Assembly: GCA_903869265.1 (NCBI GenBank)
Contig: CAIPYE010000015.1
Location: 248,001-312,000 of the forward strand
Reading direction: 5' to 3'
Length of the DNA stretch: 64,000 nt
From: an uncultured delta proteobacterium
Lineage (GTDB): Bacteria; Desulfobacterota; Desulfobulbia; Desulfobulbales; Desulfurivibrionaceae
Part shown: in pieces, positions 46,901 through 54,614 of the stretch
Numbering within the stretch: position 1 is the first letter of the stretch
Layout: each line of letters starts with the position of its first letter
Notes under the pieces: model-generated
What the model was told of the DNA's origin: nothing
Seen by the model: only the letters and a program-made list of their open reading frames with translations
Databases searched by the model: none
Made by a program: the position numbers and the translations under genes

Positions 46901-48093
46901 CGAATCAACTGCACGGCAATGCCGTTGCTGGTGTCGCTGAAATTCACCGGCGCGGCCATGAGCAGGAACTGGACGCCCTCTTTTTCCGCCACCCGGATAT
47001 TACGCTGGTTGGCAGGCATCTCAGTCTGGGCCCGAGGGTAGATGATGGTGACCTGACCGACCTCGTTGCGCAACAGGGAGCGGGCAACCTCCATGGCCAC
47101 GTTGTTGCCGCCGAAAACCACGGCGGAACGGCCATAATTGCCAACCTTGCCCTCGGACATGTTCCGCAGAAATTTCGTGGCCGGGATTACCTTGGGCAGG
47201 GCACAGCCAGGGATATCCAGACTTTCGTCCACCGGAGTGCCGGTGGCGATGAGAATGGCCTCGTAGCCCTGATCCTTGAGGGATTGCAGGGTGAAATCCT
47301 CACCCCATTTCTGACTCAAACGGACATTGATCCCCATGCGCAGAATGGTGCTGATCTCGTAATCAAGAACATCCTGGGGGATCTTATAGTCGGGGATGCC
47401 GTAGCGCAACATGCCGCCAAGCTTTGGGGCGGACTCGAACACCGTGACATCGTGACCCTTGCGGGCAAGATAATAAGCGCCGGTCAGGCCGGATGGCCCG
47501 CCGCCGATAACGGCGATTTTTTTGCCGGTGGATGCATCGCGGGGAATGCGCAATTCGATCTTGTGGGCCATGCACCAGTCGGCGACAAAGCGCTTGAGAT
47601 GGTTGATGGACACCGGCTCATCAACAAGAATCCGGCGGCAGCGGGTTTCGCAGAACCTGGGGCACACCCTCCCCACGGAAAAAGGAAAGGGGTTTCGCTC
47701 CATGACCAAGCGCAGGGCCTCTTCGTACTGGCCTTTGGCCACATGGGCGATATAGCCCTGCACGTTAATCTGCCCGGGACAGGTGAGATTGCAAGGAGCC
47801 TTGCAGTCGCCGAAATGGGTCTCCATCAGGAGGGTCATGCGCTCAACGCGCTTGGCCTGCAATTCTTTGGACTCGGTGGTGATCCGCATCCCTTCGCTTA
47901 CAGGGGTTATACAGGAACGTACCGGCGCCTCCACCCCTTCCACGCTGACCACGCAGATCTCGCACGGAATATCCGAAGTCCCCTTGTTCACATAACACAG
48001 GGTGGGGATATGGATATCTGCCCGCTTTGCCGCTTCCAGGATGGTGATCCCTTCCTCGGCAACAATTTCATAACCGTTGATTGTGATATTCAT
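43978..48093 (-). CDS. formate dehydrogenase fused to NuoG-like and GltD/NfnB-like modules, selenoprotein (Sec824)
   Basis: A 1371-residue fusion. Residues 1-80 form a [2Fe-2S] domain (C33, C44, C47, C60). About 90-550 is a GltD/NfnB-like flavoprotein with FAD site 'IAVIGGGPSGLTGAYYL', NADPH-type site 'VVFGGNNVAMEVARSLL' and 'YPRAQTEMPA'. A ferredoxin domain follows ('CIYCKRCQNSCEYNA', 'CVNCGACVDNCSTGA'), and then an FdhF-type molybdopterin domain ('CPYCGAGCQ'). TGA at 45622-45624 lies in 'NNIDHCARL-U-HAPTVASLA'; the frame continues for 547 codons. The protein should couple formate/CO2 to NAD(P)H and ferredoxin, and through MvhD/HdrA to other carriers. Reading it as two genes would be wrong. 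Confidence 0.92.
45595..45607 (-). promoter_or_regulatory. SECIS-like hairpin of the fdh fusion
   Basis: On the minus strand GGCCA and TGGCC form a 5-base stem with loop GTT, 14 bases after the TGA. Outer GGTG/CACC pairing with a bulge extends it. Confidence 0.7.
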
Positions 48094-48173
48094 AGCCGGT
48101 TCTGTCGGTGTGTATGGTTATGGTACGGCCGCACAAAAAAACGCTGTAAGCCGATGAATATGCAACTTCTCCG

Positions 48174-49529
48174 TTATGCCGCGGGCTTCCATTCTTTCAG
48201 GAAGGCGGGCAGATGTCCGGCTTCACGGGGACCGATGGTAATGGTCCAACCGGCCAGCTCTTCCTCAAGCTCGCCTTTCATGGAGGCAAGGTAGCCAGGG
48301 ATGATAATTTCCCGATGCTTGACCTTGGACTCGATCCCGGACTTTTTCATGAACGCCGCGATCATGTCCGCGCCGAACTTGCCCGCCGCCCAAGCGGTGA
48401 GGACCGAAAGACCTTCCGTGTCCTTGATCAACAGCCAGGAAGGCACCTTGCTTCCCTCGATCTCGCCGGACACAATAAAATAGGTGAGCGAGAAGTTGCA
48501 GGTGATGAGCACCGGGGAATCCTCGGTGGGACCGTTGATGTTGTAGACATCTTCCTGCACCACCATGGGCCGCTGCGGATCGGTGAAGATGTTCAACCGC
48601 TCCAGGAGCAAGGGGAAGAGAATATCGCCCTGCAGGTCGGAAAGCACGACGATGCCTGCGTATTTGGCAATCAACACCGAGGCGACCATGGCCTCCATCA
48701 GCGGATCAGCGGAGATCTCGCAGGGGAAGGTGATGGTCGGAAAGCCCAGGGGTTTGAATTTGGCGCGGATGGCGGAACGACGGCCAACCACACTGTCTTC
48801 CAAGGCGGCACGGATCGTGCGGGCACCGGAGTCGAGCATCAGATCCTTGAGGCCTGCGGCAAGAAGTTTTTCAGAAATTGCCACGGTATCGTCGAGGTTT
48901 GTTCCCCTGGCAACCAGAGGGCAACCGATCTCCTTGGCAAGAGCAGCCATGGCCTCAGCATTCTCAGCAGTGGCTCCATAAAGCAGAGGCTTGCGCTCCC
49001 CGCAGGCGGCAGCGGCAGCCTTGAGATTGTCGGGTTTGTCGCTCATCAGGATGAGACCGGCATCGGCTGCGCCGTCCAGTACCTTTTTGGTCAGAGCGGT
49101 GAAGGCACCACCGTCGCCTTTGGTGTCTTTGATCGCGATCAGGTCGGCTTTGAGCAGCACCCCGACCCGCTCGTAGCGAAGATTCTTGAACCGGGTGATA
49201 CGACCATCGACATCGGCTTCGTTCATGTCGGTGGTGACCAGCACCGCAATGCCGGTGGGGTTCTCAAAACGTTTTTCATGGCGAAACAGACAGGTCTCAC
49301 CGCCGGTGGTATAGGCGCTGTCCCCGGAGCCGAGCTTAATGGTACGGATCGGAGGGGCAGAGGCTTCGCCGATCTGCTCCTTGACCTCCTCGCTCACATA
49401 AGGACATTCGCCGATCTCGGTCTGTCCGGCTGCCACTTTCATGGCAAAGGCAAGACAGGTAGGGATGCCGCACTCACCGCAGTTCTTCTTGGGGAGCATT
49501 TTGAGGATTTGAATACCTGTTAAAGCCAT
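48174..49529 (-). CDS. acsC: corrinoid iron-sulfur protein large subunit
   Basis: A 451-residue gamma subunit (AcsC/CdhE) that carries the corrinoid and a [4Fe-4S] cluster for methyl transfer to acetyl-CoA synthase. The N-terminal cluster site is 'KKNCGECGIPTC...GECPY'. The TIM-barrel core has 'CEISADPLMEAMVAS', and the C-terminal corrinoid domain is present ('SGEIEGSKVPSWLLIKDTEG', 'AAGKFGADMIAAFM'). It lies downstream of acsB and upstream of the fdh fusion. Its partner AcsD is encoded in the metF-acsD fusion. Confidence 0.95.
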   Translation of the reverse strand: MALTGIQILKMLPKKNCGECGIPTCLAFAMKVAAGQTEIGECPYVSEEVKEQIGEASAPPIRTIKLGSGDSAYTTGGETCLFRHEKRFENPTGIAVLVTTDMNEADVDGRITRFKNLRYERVGVLLKADLIAIKDTKGDGGAFTALTKKVLDGAADAGLILMSDKPDNLKAAAAACGERKPLLYGATAENAEAMAALAKEIGCPLVARGTNLDDTVAISEKLLAAGLKDLMLDSGARTIRAALEDSVVGRRSAIRAKFKPLGFPTITFPCEISADPLMEAMVASVLIAKYAGIVVLSDLQGDILFPLLLERLNIFTDPQRPMVVQEDVYNINGPTEDSPVLITCNFSLTYFIVSGEIEGSKVPSWLLIKDTEGLSVLTAWAAGKFGADMIAAFMKKSGIESKVKHREIIIPGYLASMKGELEEELAGWTITIGPREAGHLPAFLKEWKPAA

Positions 49530-49579
49530 CTGTCTGTTCCTCCCGTATAAGGCAAGCTGTAAATTATAAGCTCTCAGCT

Positions 49580-49637
49580 TAAATTAATCTTGAATCGTCT
49601 CGCTGATAGCTGATAGCTGACAGCTTATATCTGAAAA
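49580..49637. repeat. dispersed AGCTGATAGC repeat, copy 2
   Basis: GCTGATAGCTGATAGCTGAC followed by GCTTATATCTGAAAA resembles 14377-14443. It fills the gap between acsB and acsC. Confidence 0.5.
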
Positions 49638-51842
49638 TTAAACAAGCGCTTCCATCTCAAGGGCCGGATGACCAACCTTTTTCATGAAGGCAAGGATTTC
49701 CTCCTCCGTGGTCCCGTTCTCCTCGGTGGCGATCATATCGTAAAACTCCGGCATGCCGATTTCCTTGCAACGCTCCATGAGTTTATCCTTGATCTCTTCC
49801 TTCATCATCTTGGGCAACCAGACCATCCGCGTAAGCCCGCCCTCGGCAACAAAAAGCTTGGGGCTGGTCATGAAATGCTTGGAAACCCCGATAAAGCCAG
49901 GGGTCTGCGCGCCACCCCCAGCCATACCGGCCAAAGAAGTGAACTTCATCCCGGAAGGCGTCATGCCACTGTAGTCACGGTTGACCACCATGATTCCGTT
50001 ACACTGGGGCAGCATGGCGGCAATGGCTTCGAAACAGCCGCAAGCAGTCATCGGGCTGTTCATCAGAGAGTACAAAGCAAGATCGGTTACAGCCCCGCGG
50101 GAGGTCTGATCGACAAAATCGTTGATCCCCTTGAAGCGGCCGAGTTTTTCATCCAGACAGTCGCCTTTCTGAATCGGCTGGTTGGGGCCGGTGGGGTTGA
50201 TCTGGTAGGAGGCCTTGCCATCCAGCCAGTTATAGGCGCCGCACATGCCGATCCGCTCCGGGGTAATAACGCAGACATGACTCGGAGCAAAGGATTGGCA
50301 CAGGGTGCAGGAGTAGAAGACCTCTTCGGTCTCGTCGGTCATGGAGCCCAACCGCTCATCGCGCTCTGCGTATACCTTGCGGGCAAGCTCCTGCACCTCT
50401 TCCACCTTGTCCAACTCGGTGTAGATTTTGACCTGGATCTTGTCGACAATGGCGCCGAACTCCTGATGCAGTTTGCCGTGCAACACCTTGCCGATATGGG
50501 TGAGGGAAAAACCCTTTTCCACCGCAGCCTTGCCGATCCGGAGCCACATGATGTTCCGCTGGCCCATGTGCATGATGCCTTGGATATAATTGATCAGGTG
50601 GTGAAACTGACGCTCAAGGATGGGCTCGAAATCCGACTGCATGCCACGTCCGGCAACCTCGACCAGGATACCGAGGGGCAAATTCTGGCCCACCTGGATG
50701 TCCTTGATGTCCGGCCCTTCGATGGTGACCTTGCCATCCTCAACCTCGGACATATCCTTGGAAACCAACACCTCAACCCCAGAAGTCCGACCGCCGCCGC
50801 ATTCCATGAAGAGATCGTCCTTGCGGATACGCTCACCCTCAAAGGCCGGGCCAAAGGACAAGGGGATATCGATCTTGGTGACGTTGACCTTGAGGCCGCG
50901 AACCTCAATGGCCTTCTGGACGATCTCGTCGTGGGGCACCTGGCTGACCACGTGCTCGTAGGTGCAAATCCCGGTGGGCAGCACCTGGGGAATGTCGTAG
51001 TCGGAGATGGTGGGGAAACCCCAGTTGATGGCGCCGGCAGCATTGGCGTACCACTCGTCGGAAACCGGGCCAAAGGCCATGACAAAGGCGAAGGTCCGGT
51101 CCTTGTTGTAGATCAGGTTGCCCTTATAGTCGCCGGGCTTGATACCGCCGAAGGCCATGGCCACGCGGCAGGCAAAGCCGATGGCAAAGACCGCGGAGGT
51201 GTAGCTCTTGCCAAAGGGCACCAGCCGGGTGTTCCAGCCGACCTGCACCTTGTTTTCCACCAGACGCTCGGCCATGTTCTTGCCGTTGGACTGATCGTGC
51301 ATGAAGATATAGAGGTTTTTCTCCTGAAGTTCCAAAGCGATCCGCGAGGCAACCTCATTATCGTCCGGGGTGCCCATGATGGCGGCAAAACCGGGCGCCG
51401 TGCCATCCACGAACTCAACGCCGCGTTTGCGGAAGATAACGTCATCGGCAGCGCCCAGCCAGATATTGTTCTCCAGCGGATCTTCGGTCTTGGTATAAAA
51501 ATCAGGGGTCTCCAGATACCGGATGGCCTCGTACATCTCCTCGACAAAAAAGGTGGCCATGCCCGCATCAAGAGCCGGGGCGAGGTACGGCAACCAAATA
51601 TTCTCGCTCACCAGTTCCGGCAGAAGGGTGCGGCACTCTTTAAAGATATCCTTCATGTCGCCCAGATTCTGCACCTTGGCGCCCAGCATACTGTAAATAA
51701 CCGGCAGGAAGTAGGCGGTGTTCGGAAAATGCACCTCTTGCTCGGGGCCATACTTCTTGATGGCCTCCTCGAACTTCGCTTCCGCCATATCAACTATCTT
51801 GTGAGCCCCACGGATGGCGGCCGAACAGATGATCTTAGACAT
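49638..51842 (-). CDS. acsB: acetyl-CoA synthase catalytic subunit
   Basis: A 734-residue alpha subunit of CODH/ACS (AcsB/CdhC) that condenses CO, a methyl group and CoA at the A-cluster. Cluster ligands are visible in 'YSCTLCQSFAPSHVC' and 'GMCGAYNWLDG' for the [4Fe-4S] part. 'TACGCFEAIAAM' holds the Cys-Gly-Cys that binds the distal Ni. The length is the full bacterial form with the N-terminal CODH-contacting domain. acsB lies between metF-acsD and acsC. Confidence 0.96.
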   Translation of the reverse strand: MSKIICSAAIRGAHKIVDMAEAKFEEAIKKYGPEQEVHFPNTAYFLPVIYSMLGAKVQNLGDMKDIFKECRTLLPELVSENIWLPYLAPALDAGMATFFVEEMYEAIRYLETPDFYTKTEDPLENNIWLGAADDVIFRKRGVEFVDGTAPGFAAIMGTPDDNEVASRIALELQEKNLYIFMHDQSNGKNMAERLVENKVQVGWNTRLVPFGKSYTSAVFAIGFACRVAMAFGGIKPGDYKGNLIYNKDRTFAFVMAFGPVSDEWYANAAGAINWGFPTISDYDIPQVLPTGICTYEHVVSQVPHDEIVQKAIEVRGLKVNVTKIDIPLSFGPAFEGERIRKDDLFMECGGGRTSGVEVLVSKDMSEVEDGKVTIEGPDIKDIQVGQNLPLGILVEVAGRGMQSDFEPILERQFHHLINYIQGIMHMGQRNIMWLRIGKAAVEKGFSLTHIGKVLHGKLHQEFGAIVDKIQVKIYTELDKVEEVQELARKVYAERDERLGSMTDETEEVFYSCTLCQSFAPSHVCVITPERIGMCGAYNWLDGKASYQINPTGPNQPIQKGDCLDEKLGRFKGINDFVDQTSRGAVTDLALYSLMNSPMTACGCFEAIAAMLPQCNGIMVVNRDYSGMTPSGMKFTSLAGMAGGGAQTPGFIGVSKHFMTSPKLFVAEGGLTRMVWLPKMMKEEIKDKLMERCKEIGMPEFYDMIATEENGTTEEEILAFMKKVGHPALEMEALV

Positions 51843-51907
51843 TTTGTTTTCTCCTCTTTACCCTGTGAGCCTTTTCAGTATCACAATAACTTCGTAATTT
51901 CAGACAA

Positions 51908-54556
51908 TTAACCCATGAGACCGTTGATCAGCGATTTGGTCAGAGAAACAGCTCTCGGATGCCGCATGATCATCAACTCACCACCTGCCATCAACATACA
52001 AGAAGCGGTGACAGCCTCCATGAGAATGCCCCGGGTTTCCTGATCACCGATCATCGCATCGGAGGGCAACCGGCACTCCTTGGCCTTCCAGACCTCACGA
52101 CCCAGGTTGCAGATAAAAGGCACCTGGAGCTTCTCGTCTTTTTGGGTCAACGCCGCAAGGCGGATTCGCTCCATGACCGAGTAGCTGTATTCAATCCCGT
52201 AGCCGAGTGCGCCGATGGAAGGGTCGATCAACACGGAATCCAGGGATACGCCCAGATTCTCAAGCAGAATATTGAGCTGTTTGGCCAGATTCACGTCAAT
52301 GGGCGAAGCAGCAACCATGGGATACTGGAAGGCCATGGCCGTGGCCCCGATTGCTCGGTAGTTGCTGTCGGACAACGGCGCCAGACAAACCTTCTTGTCG
52401 CCGATCAGGGAAGTGATCTCCCGCAGGGTCTCGGTATCTTTTTCGCCGTTGCCGCAGCCCCAGACAATCACCGGCACCTCGATGCTTTTAACCACCTCGG
52501 CTGCCGCCTTGGCAGCCTCGCCGGAAGGCTTGTTCAACCCGTTGGGGTCGGTGCTGACCATGGAGATACAGATAGCATCCGCGCCATATTCCTTGACACA
52601 TTTCTGGGCCCAGGCCACAGGATTGTCCATAACGTCCTGATAATGACGGGCCAAGGAATCGGGCCACTCGTCGGGTTTCACATCAAGTACGTCAAAGGCG
52701 ATCATGGGCTTGTTGGGCATGGCCCCTTCAAAAAGATGGAACGGCAGGGTGCTTTCCCCGCCCACCTTAATGCCGCTCGCCCCGTCGCCCAAAATCGTCT
52801 GGCGAATAGCGCCGGTGTATGCCTGCTTGTAAGAGGCTTCGGGCACCTTGGTAGCACGCTCGGCCAAAGAAGTTTTCTCAATGGCGAGTTCAGCTGCGCC
52901 AACAGCGGAAGTCACCGGAGCAGAAGCTGCCGGTGCTTTCTTTTCAACAGGGGCGGCGGATTTCTTGGTCGCTTCCGCAGCCTTGCTCTCGGCGGCTTTC
53001 TTGGCTGCCTCAATCTTCTTGGCCTCTTCCGCAGCGGCAACTTCGGCAGCCTTTTTCGCAGCTTCGGCTTTCTTAGCCTCTTCCGCAGCCTTCTCACCTG
53101 CTGCTTTCTTTGCGGCCTCAGCCTTCTTGGCCTCTTCGACCGCCGCAGCCTCGGCAGCTTTTTTGGCTGCGCTCTCATCCTTTACTGGAGCAGGAGCAGC
53201 CGGGGCAACAACCGGAGCTGCCGCCGGTAAAACAGGAGCAGCAAGTACCGGCTCACGTTTGAGAATAGCTTCTGCACCGGCAAATTTCACCAACGCATCA
53301 AACTGCTCGTCCGACAAGCCATAGGCCTTTTTCAGCGCATCAAGACCGAGACGTACTGACTCAAGCGCCATTTGACGTTCTTTTTCGTTCATCGCATCCT
53401 CTCCTGCTTCATCTATTTCAATCCTTGCCTGAGCAACCGCACCGGCCCCACTGCCGCCACTGACGTTGCTGGCTGACGCACGGAACTGAGCCGCTTCCGC
53501 CCTGGCTGCGGCGATAATCTTTTCCGCCTCAGCCTTGGCTGCCGCCAGGACAGCATCACTTTCCTCACTCCCGACCACCGTGGTCCGAACCTCGATTGCC
53601 GAAACCGGCACCGCAAGGACAACAGACTCATCGGCAAAGACCGGACGGGTGGCAAGCCCTGCCCGGCTGACAATCTCCGGCACAGCGCTCTCCCATTCAA
53701 TGGCCATGATATGCACCCCGGCCACCCCTTCTATCTCCCGGACCTGACGGATGATATCAACACAGATGTTGATGCCCTCGTCTTCCTTGTCCTTGGCTCC
53801 TTGCATCCGCTTGATCACCTCATCGGTGACATCCATGCCGGGCACGGAACTCTTCATGTACCGGGCCATGCCCACGGATTTCGGCGGGGTTACCCCGGCC
53901 AGGATGTGCACCTTTTTGTGGAGACCGAGATCACGGACCGCCTGCATGAATTTGGCAAACCGTTCCACATTATAAATGATCTGGGTCTGGACGAAATCAG
54001 CGCCGTTGGCAACCTTTTTTGCCAGCCGTACGGCCCGGAACTGCTCGGACGGTCCGGCAAAAGGGTTTGCCGCCGCGCCGAGAAAAAGCCTGGGCTCGTG
54101 CGACTTGATCAATTCGCCGCACTGGAATTTCTTCTCGTCGCGCATAGTCTTGACCATCCCGAGCAGCTGGATGGAATCCATGTCAAAGACACCCTTGGAG
54201 CCGGGATGGTTGCCGAACTTCTGATGATCGCCGGTGAGACAGAGCAGATTCTTGAGCCCCAAAGCGGCAGCGCCCAGGATATCGCTCTGCATCCCGATCC
54301 GGTTCCGGTCGCGGCAGGTCATCTGGATGACCGGTTCCACCCCTTCGGCCAGGGTCAACAGACCGGCGCTGATGCTGGACATGCGGACGATGGCGGTCTG
54401 GCAGTCGGTGATGTTGACCGCGTCAACACTCCCTTTGAGCAGACGGGCCTTCTCCCGCACCAGTTCGGCATTGCCGTTCTTGGGTGGCCCCAGCTCGCCG
54501 GTGACTGCGAACTCTCCTGATGTTAAAATCCGTTCTAAACGACTTCCCGATTTCAT
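51908..54556 (-). CDS. MetF-AcsD fusion: methylene-THF reductase joined to corrinoid protein small subunit
   Basis: One 882-codon frame. Residues 1 to about 310 are a MetF-type flavoprotein TIM barrel ('VTGELGPPKNGN', 'DAVNITDCQTA', 'LCLTGDHQKFGNHPG'). Next come a helical Ala/Glu stretch, an Ala/Pro linker and a Lys/Ala/Glu-rich coiled region (about 465-541). About 560-882 is AcsD/CdhD, the small corrinoid FeS protein subunit ('LPFHLFEGAMPNKP', 'VIVWGCGNGEKDTETL', 'DPSIGALGYGIEYSYSVMERI'). An internal ATG at codon 389 has its own AGGAGAGG site, so a separate AcsD may also be made. A fusion would hold the reductase next to the methyl carrier. AcsE, which joins these steps, is absent here. Confidence 0.88.
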   Translation of the reverse strand: MKSGSRLERILTSGEFAVTGELGPPKNGNAELVREKARLLKGSVDAVNITDCQTAIVRMSSISAGLLTLAEGVEPVIQMTCRDRNRIGMQSDILGAAALGLKNLLCLTGDHQKFGNHPGSKGVFDMDSIQLLGMVKTMRDEKKFQCGELIKSHEPRLFLGAAANPFAGPSEQFRAVRLAKKVANGADFVQTQIIYNVERFAKFMQAVRDLGLHKKVHILAGVTPPKSVGMARYMKSSVPGMDVTDEVIKRMQGAKDKEDEGINICVDIIRQVREIEGVAGVHIMAIEWESAVPEIVSRAGLATRPVFADESVVLAVPVSAIEVRTTVVGSEESDAVLAAAKAEAEKIIAAARAEAAQFRASASNVSGGSGAGAVAQARIEIDEAGEDAMNEKERQMALESVRLGLDALKKAYGLSDEQFDALVKFAGAEAILKREPVLAAPVLPAAAPVVAPAAPAPVKDESAAKKAAEAAAVEEAKKAEAAKKAAGEKAAEEAKKAEAAKKAAEVAAAEEAKKIEAAKKAAESKAAEATKKSAAPVEKKAPAASAPVTSAVGAAELAIEKTSLAERATKVPEASYKQAYTGAIRQTILGDGASGIKVGGESTLPFHLFEGAMPNKPMIAFDVLDVKPDEWPDSLARHYQDVMDNPVAWAQKCVKEYGADAICISMVSTDPNGLNKPSGEAAKAAAEVVKSIEVPVIVWGCGNGEKDTETLREITSLIGDKKVCLAPLSDSNYRAIGATAMAFQYPMVAASPIDVNLAKQLNILLENLGVSLDSVLIDPSIGALGYGIEYSYSVMERIRLAALTQKDEKLQVPFICNLGREVWKAKECRLPSDAMIGDQETRGILMEAVTASCMLMAGGELMIMRHPRAVSLTKSLINGLMG
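53390..53405 (-). promoter_or_regulatory. internal ribosome-binding site and start within metF-acsD
   Basis: AGGAGAGG (53398-53405, minus) lies five bases before ATG (53390-53392), in frame at residue 389. Restart here would give a 494-residue AcsD product, while read-through gives the fusion. Confidence 0.55.
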
Positions 54557-54614
54557 CGGATATGATCCTTATCCTTATTCTTGCTTCTTAAAAAGCACGT
54601 TTTCTCAAAAAAAA

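Noticed and set aside
49668-51911. Long plus-strand open frame of about 747 codons
   Set aside because: It is antisense to acsB, whose A-cluster motifs are unambiguous.
52960-53170. Short-period repetitive DNA considered as a CRISPR or tandem repeat array
   Set aside because: The periodicity comes from codons of a Lys/Ala/Glu-rich linker in the metF-acsD frame. There are no unique spacers.
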